Shown here: piece after piece, positions 1 to 6,455 of the stretch
Layout: the number at the start of each line of letters is the position of its first letter
How positions within the stretch are numbered: position 1 is the stretch's first letter
Origin: an uncultured Oribacterium sp.
GTDB lineage: Bacteria; Bacillota; Clostridia; Lachnospirales; Lachnospiraceae
DNA length: 36,395 nt
Reading direction: 5' to 3'
NCBI GenBank assembly: GCA_900770445.1
Contig: CAAGKO010000049.1
Span: forward strand, 1-36,395
Translations under genes and position numbers: made by a program
The notes under the pieces: model-generated
The model's database searches: none
Seen by the model: the letters and a program-made list of their open reading frames with translations, nothing else
Told to the model about the DNA's origin: nothing

Positions 1-75
1 CGGCTATGTCCTTCCCGCTACCGGGCGGACTCCGGACTTACACCGGTTAGAAACGTGCGCCGCCAGGCGCACATC
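1..75. other. Unassigned left edge of the window
   Basis: This stretch lies between the window edge and a terminator hairpin. It holds a short GC-rich stem-loop around 55-74 (GTGCGCC pairing with GGCGCAC) and a GC-rich block before it. The plus strand is open from base 1 to a stop near 102, but the last third of that frame runs through the terminator, so I do not call it a gene. It could be the 3' end of an RNA or gene lying outside the window. Confidence 0.3.
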
Positions 76-120
76 AAAAAGTCCACTTCCGCAGAATAAA
101 TCTGAGGGAGTGGACTTTTT
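76..120. terminator. Bidirectional intrinsic terminator
   Basis: AAAAAGTCCACTTCC pairs with GGGAGTGGACTTTTT with one G-U pair, giving a 15-bp stem flanked by A and T runs on both sides. It can stop transcription of mtnN on the minus strand and of whatever enters from the left edge on the plus strand. Confidence 0.85.
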
Positions 121-195
121 GATTATTGAAACGCGCCGCGCATCGGCCGCGGTCTCGAATCGCTGAACAACTCAGGTTCCGTGATTCGATTCATA

Positions 196-888
196 TTAAA
201 TTCTCGCCACGAGTGCTTCCGTGAGCTTCACGCAGTGCTCGATGGCCTGCTTTTCGAAGGTCGGGTAATCCACATGGGCGGAGTCGTCGGCCTTGTCAGA
301 GATGGCGCGGATGATGACGAACGGGACGTGATTCTGCCATGCGATCTGGGCGATGGCCGCACCCTCCATCTCGCAGCAGCGGCCCTGGAAGTGCTTGATG
401 ATCCAGTTCTTCGTATCGCTGTCGGAGACAAACTTGTCACCGCTGCAGACGCGGCCGATGAAGGTGCGGATCTCCGGGTTCACGCGGCGGTTTTCCTCCT
501 CTGCGGCAGCGATCAGACGGTCGTCCGCGTGGAAGGCCATGGTGCCGACGCGCGGGATCTCGCCGAGCTGGTAGCCGAAGTTCGTCGCGTCCATGTCGTA
601 CTGCACCGCATCCTCGGAGAGGACAATGTCTCCAATATTGATGTGGGCGTCGAGGGATCCGGCGATACCGGTGTTGATGACGCAGTCCACAGCGAAACGG
701 TCGATCAGCACGGCTGTGCAGGCACCAGCATTGACCTTGCCAATGCCGGAGCGCACCACGGTGACATCCTTCCCGTTCAGCTGACCGGTCACGAAGCTGA
801 GTCCGTTATGTACTTCGGTCACCGCGTCGGTGATGTCCGCCTTCAGCTTCTCGACCTCTTCATCCATTGCTCCAATAATTCCAATCAT
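196..888 (-). CDS. mtnN: 5'-methylthioadenosine/S-adenosylhomocysteine nucleosidase
   Basis: This is a 230-residue cytoplasmic enzyme that cleaves the glycosidic bond of methylthioadenosine and S-adenosylhomocysteine, releasing adenine. It belongs to methionine salvage and the activated methyl cycle. The N-terminal GIIGAMDEEV motif carries the acid-type Glu11. The EMEGAAIA segment carries Glu175, and RAISDKAD carries Asp198, the expected general acid. Length and motifs match the MTAN family throughout. An AGAGG ribosome binding site precedes the ATG. It is the last gene of a HIT-murG-mtnN run, 11 bp after the murG stop, and is followed by the terminator at 76-120. Confidence 0.95.
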   Translation of the reverse strand: MIGIIGAMDEEVEKLKADITDAVTEVHNGLSFVTGQLNGKDVTVVRSGIGKVNAGACTAVLIDRFAVDCVINTGIAGSLDAHINIGDIVLSEDAVQYDMDATNFGYQLGEIPRVGTMAFHADDRLIAAAEEENRRVNPEIRTFIGRVCSGDKFVSDSDTKNWIIKHFQGRCCEMEGAAIAQIAWQNHVPFVIIRAISDKADDSAHVDYPTFEKQAIEHCVKLTEALVARI

Positions 889-899
889 TTCTAAACCTC

Positions 900-1982
900 T
901 TATTTTTTATTTACGACTTCCCGCAGCACAGCGATGACCTGGTCGACGCCGTTTCCCTGCTGGGACTGCTCCATGGCCGCGATGTACTGGTCGCGCTTCG
1001 CATAGACGGTTTCGATGGCCGTCGAGAGGAGCGTCGAGTCCTTCTCCATCGCATGCTGATCGAGGACGTAGCTGAAGCCCTGCTTCTCGAAGGACTCCGC
1101 GTTCAGGATCTGGTCGCCGCGGCTCTGATCGAGCGGCAGCGGGATCAGGATATTCGGCTTCTTCAGTGCCAGCAGCTCGCAGATGACATTGGCACCGGCG
1201 CGGGAAATCACGACGTCGGCGAGGGCGTAGAGATTCCGGAGTCCGTCGGACAGGAACTCGTACTGCCTATAGCCCGGCGTGTCCGCGAGCGACTCGTCGA
1301 GGTTGCCCTTGCCGCAGATGTGGATCACGTCGTACTTCTCGAGGAGCTGCGGCAGCATCGCGCGGAGCGCCGTGTTGATCGCCACGGAGCCGAGGGAACC
1401 GCCGATCTCCATCAGTACCGGCTTTTCACCGCTGAATCCGGTCATCGCGAGGCCATCCTCGCGGGTGCCCTGGAGCAGCTTCTCACGAATCGGCGAACCT
1501 GTCAGCACGGCCTTGCCCGCCGGCAGGGTCTTCGTCGTCTCCGGGAAGTTACAGCAGATCCGGCTCGCAGCACGAAGGCAGAGCTTATTTGCGAGGCCCG
1601 GCGTCATGTCGGACTCGTGCGTCACCACCGGGATATGCAGGGCATGCGCCGCCCAGACCACCGGCACGGCCACGAAGCCGCCCTTGCTGAACACGATGTC
1701 CGGCTGGATCTGCCGAAGCGCCCGCTTCGCCTCCCCGTAGCCCTTCAAGACACGGATCGGGTCCGAAAAATTCTTAAGATCGAAGTAACGACGCAGCTTA
1801 CCTGTGGAGATCCCCGTGTACGGCACCTCCTCGCGCTCCATCATCTTCTTCTCGATGCCATCGTAGGAACCGATGTAGTGCACCTCATAGCCGTCCGCAC
1901 GTAGGCGTGGCATCAGTGCGATATTTGCAGTGACATGGCCGGCGGTACCCCCACCGGTCAGCACGATCTTTTTCGTCATCAT
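900..1982 (-). CDS. murG: MurG, lipid II-forming GlcNAc transferase
   Basis: MurG transfers N-acetylglucosamine from UDP-GlcNAc to lipid I on the cytoplasmic face of the membrane, making lipid II for peptidoglycan. The N-terminal loop GGGTAGH (residues 10-16), the second glycine loop GGSLGS and the C-terminal segment SRAGANVICELLALKKP are all present, so both GT-B lobes are intact. The frame stays open upstream to 2000, but the ATG-ATG pair at 1982/1979 follows a GGGAG site and puts the first beta strand at the terminus, as is usual. It sits between the HIT gene and mtnN. A lone murG outside a dcw cluster is not rare in Clostridia. Confidence 0.94.
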   Translation of the reverse strand: MMTKKIVLTGGGTAGHVTANIALMPRLRADGYEVHYIGSYDGIEKKMMEREEVPYTGISTGKLRRYFDLKNFSDPIRVLKGYGEAKRALRQIQPDIVFSKGGFVAVPVVWAAHALHIPVVTHESDMTPGLANKLCLRAASRICCNFPETTKTLPAGKAVLTGSPIREKLLQGTREDGLAMTGFSGEKPVLMEIGGSLGSVAINTALRAMLPQLLEKYDVIHICGKGNLDESLADTPGYRQYEFLSDGLRNLYALADVVISRAGANVICELLALKKPNILIPLPLDQSRGDQILNAESFEKQGFSYVLDQHAMEKDSTLLSTAIETVYAKRDQYIAAMEQSQQGNGVDQVIAVLREVVNKK

Positions 1983-2069
1983 CGAATAAAATTCTCCCAT
2001 CTAAGCTGCGGCCCCCAGCAACGGCCCAGGCATCCGTGCCAGTCCGCCCGAGGGCACCGCGACATGTCC

Positions 2070-2498
2070 TCAGCGCTCGTTGTTCAGCGCCGCCTGCAGC
2101 TTCTCGCAGGTATCCGCGAGCTCCGCTGCGTCGGTCGTGCCCGGCTTCCAGAGCACCATCTCATCCTCTGTGCCGTAGCGCGGAATCACGTGCGTGTGGA
2201 AATGATGCACGGTCTGACCGGCCGCCTCGCCGTTGTTCTGCACGACGTTGAAGCCCTTCGCACCGAGCGCCTCCATCTCCGCGATGCCGATGCGACGTGC
2301 GAGCGGCATCACCTGCGCTGCCACCTCATCCGGCAGCTTCGTAAGGTCCTCATAATGCTCCTTCGGGATGATCAGGACGTGGCCCACCGTCGCCGGGCTC
2401 GCGTCGAAAATCACGCGGAACGTGTCGTCCTCGTAGAGGGTGGTCGTCGGAATATCTCCATTGGCAAGCTTACAGAAAATACAATTCTCGTCTCTCAT
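2070..2498 (-). CDS. HIT family nucleotide-binding protein
   Basis: This 142-residue protein is a histidine triad hydrolase or transferase of the HINT branch. It probably acts on purine nucleoside phosphoramidates or similar AMP adducts, but the substrate cannot be told from sequence. The HxHxH triad is in VHHFHTHVIPR (His99, His101, His103; His101 would be the nucleophile). Cys6 and Cys9 near the start and His48 in KEHYEDL look like the zinc site common in bacterial HINT proteins. AAGGAG sits just before the ATG. It is the first gene of the HIT-murG-mtnN run, with a leader of about 160 nt from the predicted promoter. Confidence 0.9.
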   Translation of the reverse strand: MRDENCIFCKLANGDIPTTTLYEDDTFRVIFDASPATVGHVLIIPKEHYEDLTKLPDEVAAQVMPLARRIGIAEMEALGAKGFNVVQNNGEAAGQTVHHFHTHVIPRYGTEDEMVLWKPGTTDAAELADTCEKLQAALNNER

Positions 2499-2572
2499 AT
2501 GCTATACTCCTTTCGGATGCGGCTTCCTGTACCCTGTCCGAGGCCAATGCCTCCGGCGCCTGGTACATCTCG

Positions 2573-2605
2573 CCGCGGTCAGTCTGTGCGCGCTCATGAC
2601 CGCGG
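2573..2605 (-). other. Stem-loop in the HIT-murG-mtnN leader
   Basis: CCGCGGTC and GACCGCGG form a perfect 8-bp stem inside the long, GC-rich leader between the promoter near 2.69 kb and the HIT start. The leader also holds GGCCAATGC (2542-2550). No known riboswitch was recognised. Confidence 0.4.
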
Positions 2606-2666
2606 GCGTGGCCGGCTTCTCAGTGTCGGCCCGCGCGGCAGCTCATAGAACCGCAGATTACTGAAC

Positions 2667-2695
2667 ATTATAGTATTTTGATCAGAATTTCACAA
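2667..2695 (-). promoter_or_regulatory. Sigma-A-type promoter for HIT-murG-mtnN
   Basis: On the minus strand, TTGTGA (2690-2695) and TATAAT (2667-2672) are separated by exactly 17 bp. The start of transcription would fall near 2660, which gives a leader of about 160 nt before the HIT gene. Confidence 0.75.
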
Positions 2696-2712
2696 CATAG
2701 AAAGGAACGAAG

Positions 2713-2889
2713 ATGAATTTACCGAAGGATCCCGTCATGCTGCTGAGCTACCTGAACACCCAGCTCCGCGACAACTACGACTCGCTCGAGGCCCTCTGCG
2801 ACGCGCTCGACGCCGACCAGGCCACCATCGAAGCGACCCTCGCCGGCATCGACTATCACTACAATAAGGAACTGAATCAGTTCAAGTAA
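2713..2889 (+). CDS. DUF4250 domain-containing protein
   Basis: This 58-residue protein has the DUF4250 pattern: MNLPKDPVMLLSYLNTQLRD at the start, a helical middle (YDSLEALCDALDADQATIEA) and a YHYNKELNQFK end. The family is small, cytoplasmic and common in Clostridia, and its role is unknown. AAAGGAA precedes the ATG by a normal distance. The gene lies 117 bp before dtd on the same strand, is transcribed away from the HIT operon, and shares that operon's upstream region. Confidence 0.85.
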   Translation: MNLPKDPVMLLSYLNTQLRDNYDSLEALCDALDADQATIEATLAGIDYHYNKELNQFK

Positions 2890-3005
2890 ATACGAAGCCC
2901 GCGCGCCGATATCGCGGATGTAAACTCCGATTTGATCCGGACAAGATGAAGTGTACATCCGCATCGACCGTGCCGGTGCTTCATGAAATAAACAGGAGAA
3001 TCAAT

Positions 3006-3461
3006 ATGAAATGTGTCATCCAGGTCGTCAATCACGCCTCCGTCACGGTCGACGGTGAACAGATCGGCCGCATCGGCCGTGGCTTCCTCATCCTCCTCGG
3101 CGTCGCCGAAACGGATACTGAAGCACTCGCGGACCGCATGGTCAAGAAAATCTGCGGCCTCCGGATCTTCCCGGACGAAAACGGCAAGACCAACTGCTCC
3201 CTCGCCGATGTCGGCGGCGAGCTGCTCGTCGTGAGCCAGTTCACCCTCTACGCGAACTGTAAGAAGGGCAACCGCCCGAGCTTCATCGAGGCCGGTTCCC
3301 CGGAGAAGGCCAATGCTCTCTATGAGTATTTCATGGCCGAGTGCCGGAAGTACGTGCCGACCGTCGAGCACGGCCGCTTCGGCGCCGACATGAAGGTCGA
3401 GCTGCTGAACGACGGACCATTCACCCTGATGCTGGACTCCCAGCAGCTGTTCGGGGAGTGA
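3006..3461 (+). CDS. dtd: D-aminoacyl-tRNA deacylase
   Basis: Dtd hydrolyses D-amino acids wrongly attached to tRNA and so protects translation. The 151-residue protein has both family signatures: SQFTLYAN at 77-84 and the Gly-cisPro motif in NDGPFT at 135-140. The frame is open further upstream, to 2946, but the ATG at 3006 follows AGGAG (2994-2998) and gives the standard MKCVIQVVNHASV start. A strong hairpin follows the stop codon. The codon pair for Ala102-Asn103 holds one copy of GGCCAATGC. Confidence 0.95.
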   Translation: MKCVIQVVNHASVTVDGEQIGRIGRGFLILLGVAETDTEALADRMVKKICGLRIFPDENGKTNCSLADVGGELLVVSQFTLYANCKKGNRPSFIEAGSPEKANALYEYFMAECRKYVPTVEHGRFGADMKVELLNDGPFTLMLDSQQLFGE

Positions 3462-3469
3462 GTTTTATA

Positions 3470-3503
3470 AAGAGGGGACAGGCCACACGGCCTGTCCCCT
3501 CTT
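3470..3503. terminator. Terminator hairpin after dtd, likely bidirectional
   Basis: AAGAGGGGACAGGCC and GGCCTGTCCCCTCTT form a perfect 15-bp stem with an ACAC loop. On the minus strand it is followed by TATAAAA. It separates the convergent dtd and lipoprotein genes. The plus side lacks a clean U tract. Confidence 0.7.
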
Positions 3504-3508
3504 CAAAG

Positions 3509-3539
3509 GAGCGCTACCTCAATTTCAGAGATAGCGCTC
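3509..3539. other. Second stem-loop between convergent genes
   Basis: GAGCGCTA pairs with TAGCGCTC, extended inside by a shorter imperfect helix. It lies directly after the dtd terminator and may help end transcripts from either side. A smaller CACAG/CTGTG hairpin follows at about 3577-3590. Confidence 0.45.
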
Positions 3540-3630
3540 GATAGTGCTTCATTTCACAGTACATATCGCCTTGTGCCACAGTTCACTGTGTAGGCATATA
3601 CTACCGTATGGATTATTTTCTGTTTTCAGC

Positions 3631-4461
3631 TTACTCCACGACGGTGATGGTGTCGGCGGTTGCGACACGCATGCGGAGGGAGTCCACGAAGCTTACCTTG
3701 ACCTTCTTGCCAACGGCTGCGGTGGCATCGGAGAGGAGCTGATCGTCGCCGCTGACGCTGAACTTGAACTCGGTGGCGTCGTCACACTGGAGGTAAACGA
3801 TGTCGTCCTCAAGCTTCGTGAGGGTGCCCTGTACGGCGATGACGTCAGAGGCAGGGTCGTCCATCATGTCGTCGGTCAGGACGCGGAAGCAGGTGGCGTC
3901 ATCTGCGCCGAGCTCGCCGATATAGAGGATCTGTGCGTATGTACCGACCGCCGGCTCACCGACATCGACGCCGTAGCTTGCGCGCTTGAAGCTGTACTCC
4001 GTGCCGTCCTGCGGACCGTCCTCTTCGTTTCTGCCTTCCTCCTCACGTACGGTGATGGAATCGTCGGTCAGTGCCGTGATCTCGCCGTACACCTGGGTGT
4101 TCTCGGAGAAGTCGGAGTTGGTGTTCTCGTACGGTACATCCATCTGAACCTCTGCGACCTTCATGCCATCCGTCGGGTCACCCTCACCGGTGTAGTAGAT
4201 GTCGACCTCGTCACCCGGCATCCAGCTCCATGCCGGATTCATGTGTGCCTCTGAGAGGTCGACCGTGATGCTGCTGCCATCATCGAGCTCGACGGTCAGC
4301 TGATTACCGTCCGCCTTCTGAATAGTCGCATAGAAGTCGCTCATGTCATCGGTCGCGATCGTACCCTCGTCCGCCTTCTGGCCGCCATCCTTCTTTCCGC
4401 AGGCAGCGATGGACAGTGCCATCATCGCCATCAGCAGTGTGTATGTTAATTTCTTCTTCAT
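3631..4461 (-). CDS. Predicted lipoprotein with three repeated beta-rich modules
   Basis: The N-terminus is a lipoprotein signal: KKK, a hydrophobic stretch and the lipobox SIAAC with Cys21, so the mature 256-residue protein should be anchored outside the membrane. After an acidic linker come three modules of roughly 75 residues. Each begins with a strand-turn-strand pattern (ATIQKADGNQLTVELDDGS, YGEITALTDDSITVREEE, VQGTLTKLEDDIVYLQCDD) and ends with a strand holding V-x-V or A-x-I-L-Y. This is typical of small barrel folds such as DUF5666-like domains, but I cannot name the family. The protein is strongly acidic. GGAG precedes the ATG. The gene appears to be transcribed alone. Confidence 0.75.
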   Translation of the reverse strand: MKKKLTYTLLMAMMALSIAACGKKDGGQKADEGTIATDDMSDFYATIQKADGNQLTVELDDGSSITVDLSEAHMNPAWSWMPGDEVDIYYTGEGDPTDGMKVAEVQMDVPYENTNSDFSENTQVYGEITALTDDSITVREEEGRNEEDGPQDGTEYSFKRASYGVDVGEPAVGTYAQILYIGELGADDATCFRVLTDDMMDDPASDVIAVQGTLTKLEDDIVYLQCDDATEFKFSVSGDDQLLSDATAAVGKKVKVSFVDSLRMRVATADTITVVE

Positions 4462-4718
4462 GTAGTTCTCCTTTGGTTATTCCGTAAATCCATATCTCTG
4501 TTGCGAAGCCTGACGCACGCTTATCCTCACGCGCCTCACTGCGCTTCCGCAGCCAGACAACCGACGATAAAATCAAGCGAACTATAAGATACCACGCAGA
4601 GGCGAACAGTTCCATTTCTTTCCTCTTAAGGCTTTATTAAAATTCCGTTCATGCTTCGTCCGATTCGCAATGATGCACTATTTATAATAGGAAGCTGTGT
4701 TTGTTTTGTGAATTTTAA
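4462..4718 (-). other. Leader and promoter region of the lipoprotein gene
   Basis: On the minus strand an AT-rich block (4670-4720) includes TATTATAAAT, a possible -10 element with a weak -35. That would give a leader of over 200 nt. Inside it, an ATG at 4615 with AGAGGAAAG upstream opens a frame of 89 codons with a hydrophobic first part, which overlaps the lipoprotein start in another frame. I see no other gene. Confidence 0.3.
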
Positions 4719-4744
4719 AGAGCTACGGAAAAATCCGTAGCTCT
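4719..4744 (-). terminator. Terminator after rarA
   Basis: AGAGCTACGG and CCGTAGCTCT form a perfect 10-bp stem with a 6-nt loop, 5 bp past the rarA stop. On the minus strand it is followed by TTTAAAATTC, a moderate U tract. Confidence 0.75.
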
Positions 4745-4748
4745 GAAA

Positions 4749-6041
4749 TCATTTCTCTGCGTTCCTTCTATGATTATGCGGGTAGTGATAGAACTCCATG
4801 TCCTTCACGCCATCCGGGAGGTACTGCTGCTCGACCCAGTTACCCGGATAGTCGTGCGGGTACTTGTAGCCGACGCCTCGGTTCAGCTTGCTGCTGGCCT
4901 TGTAGTGGGCGTCCTGCAGGTAGGATGGAATCGGGAGGTTGCCCGAGTGCTGAACCTCCTGCATAGCTTCGAAGATCGCAGCGGAGCAGGCGTTGGACTT
5001 CGGCGCGGAGGCGACGTAGGTCGCGGCCTGGGCCAGGATGATCTGGGATTCCGGCATGCCGACACGTTCCACCGCCAGAAAGGCGTTGGTCGCAACCACG
5101 GCTGCCATGGGGTCTGCATTGCCCACGTCCTCGGAGGCGCAGATCACGATACGGCGGGCGATGAACTTGATGTCTTCGCCGGCGGAGAGCATGCGGGCCA
5201 GGTAGTAGACGGCGGCGTCCGGATCGGAGCCGCGCATGGACTTGATGAAGGCGCTCACGGTGTCGTAGTGGTTGTCGCCATCCTTGTCGTAGCGCACCGC
5301 GCGCTTCTGGATGCACTCGGAGGCGACGTCGAGGGTGATATGGATGCGGCCGTCCGGGTCGCGGTCGGTGGTGAGGACCGCAAGCTCGATGGCGTTCAGC
5401 GCCGCGCGGGCGTCGCCGTTTGCGGTATCGGCGAGGAACTCACGTGCGTCGTCGTCGATCCATGCATGGAAGGAGCCGACGCCCTTCCGCGTGTCCGTGA
5501 GGGCGCGATCGATGAGGGTCGCGATGTTCTCGCGGGAGAGCGGCTTCAGCTCGAAGATGCGGGAGCGGGAGATCAGCGCGCCATTGACCTCGAAATACGG
5601 GTTCTCGGTGGTCGCGCCGATGAGGATCACGGTGCCGTCCTCGACGAACGGGAGGAGGTAGTCCTGCTGCGCCTTGTTGAAGCGATGGATCTCATCGATG
5701 AAGAGGATGGTCTTCCGACCGTAGCCGCCGTGGTTCTGCTTCGCGCGAGCGATGACCTCCTCGAGGTCCTTCTTCCCGGCGATGGTGGCGTTCACCTGCT
5801 CGAAGTCGGCCTTCGTGGTGTGCGCGATGACCTGCGCGAGGGTCGTCTTGCCGGTACCCGGCGGGCCGTAAAAGATAAGGGAGCCGAGCTTGTCGGCACG
5901 GATGGCACGGTAGAGCAGGGTGCCCGGGGCGATGATCTGCTCCTGGCCGACGATTTCGTCGAGGGTCTCCGGGCGCATGCGGGAGGCCAGTGGCGCATCG
6001 GACTCCTTCTGCTTCTCCGCCATATATTCAAATAAATCCAT
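4749..6041 (-). CDS. rarA: Replication-associated recombination protein A (RarA/MgsA AAA+ ATPase)
   Basis: RarA is a cytoplasmic AAA+ ATPase related to clamp loaders and RuvB. It acts at stalled forks and single-stranded gaps. Walker A is GPPGTGKT (59-66) and Walker B is ILFIDEIHR (112-120). Further on are the sensor segment GATTENPYFEVN and the C-terminal tetramerisation domain around GSDPDAAVYYLARML. The 430-residue length is normal. A GTG at 6047 overlaps the stop of the gene before it, but the ATG at 6041 is better placed behind GGAAGAAG, so I chose it. It is the last gene of a run that begins with the zinc-ribbon protein. Confidence 0.93.
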   Translation of the reverse strand: MDLFEYMAEKQKESDAPLASRMRPETLDEIVGQEQIIAPGTLLYRAIRADKLGSLIFYGPPGTGKTTLAQVIAHTTKADFEQVNATIAGKKDLEEVIARAKQNHGGYGRKTILFIDEIHRFNKAQQDYLLPFVEDGTVILIGATTENPYFEVNGALISRSRIFELKPLSRENIATLIDRALTDTRKGVGSFHAWIDDDAREFLADTANGDARAALNAIELAVLTTDRDPDGRIHITLDVASECIQKRAVRYDKDGDNHYDTVSAFIKSMRGSDPDAAVYYLARMLSAGEDIKFIARRIVICASEDVGNADPMAAVVATNAFLAVERVGMPESQIILAQAATYVASAPKSNACSAAIFEAMQEVQHSGNLPIPSYLQDAHYKASSKLNRGVGYKYPHDYPGNWVEQQYLPDGVKDMEFYHYPHNHRRNAEK

Positions 6042-6043
6042 GG

Positions 6044-6442
6044 TCACGCTTCTTCCGGCCAGGACTGTGGCTTCGTACGGTCCGGGATCACCTCGATCCA
6101 GTAGCCGTCCGGATCCTCGACGAAGTAGATGCCCATCGGTGCATTCTCGAAGCAGACGCAGCCCATCTTCGTGTGGAGGTCGTGCGCTTCCTTGATGTTC
6201 GGGGTGCGGAGCGCGAGGTGGAACTCCTGCTCACCGAGGTCATAGGCCTCGGTGCGGTCCTTGAGGTAGGTGAGCTCCAGACGGAAGCTCGTGGTGTTGT
6301 CGCCGAGGAAGGCGAGGGTGAAGTTCGGGCGGTCGTTGATCTCGACCGGCTCGAGACCGAAGGCTTCCTTATAGAACTTGAGGGAGCGGTCCAGATCCTT
6401 GACGTTGAAGTTAAAGTGGTTGAAAGCAAAGGTGTTATTCAT
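6044..6442 (-). CDS. VOC family protein, glyoxalase I-like
   Basis: This is a 132-residue vicinal oxygen chelate protein of the lactoylglutathione lyase type. The two beta-alpha-beta-beta-beta units are complete. Four residues at the usual metal-ligand positions are present: His9, Glu56, His75 and Glu117, the last in YFVEDPDGYWIEVI. Such proteins isomerise hemithioacetals of methylglyoxal. In Clostridia that lack glutathione the natural thiol is uncertain, so the substrate remains open. TAGGAGA precedes the ATG. The gene lies 13 bp after the large zinc-ribbon gene and 2 bp before rarA, so the three are probably cotranscribed. Confidence 0.85.
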   Translation of the reverse strand: MNNTFAFNHFNFNVKDLDRSLKFYKEAFGLEPVEINDRPNFTLAFLGDNTTSFRLELTYLKDRTEAYDLGEQEFHLALRTPNIKEAHDLHTKMGCVCFENAPMGIYFVEDPDGYWIEVIPDRTKPQSWPEEA

Positions 6443-6455
6443 AAAATCTCCTAAA

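Noticed and set aside
1..102. Plus-strand open frame entering from the window edge
   Set aside because: Short, without recognisable content, and its end lies inside a terminator hairpin.
4346..4615. Minus-strand frame of 89 codons with a hydrophobic start, before and overlapping the lipoprotein gene
   Set aside because: It has a fair ribosome binding site, but its second half is the lipoprotein start read in another frame and looks non-protein-like. Kept only as part of the leader description.
4770..6035. Long plus-strand frame opposite rarA
   Set aside because: It mirrors rarA, which is clearly real; long antisense frames are common in GC-rich genes. The same holds for long frames opposite recD2 (15309-17837), mreB, cca, aroC, the aminotransferase and feoB.
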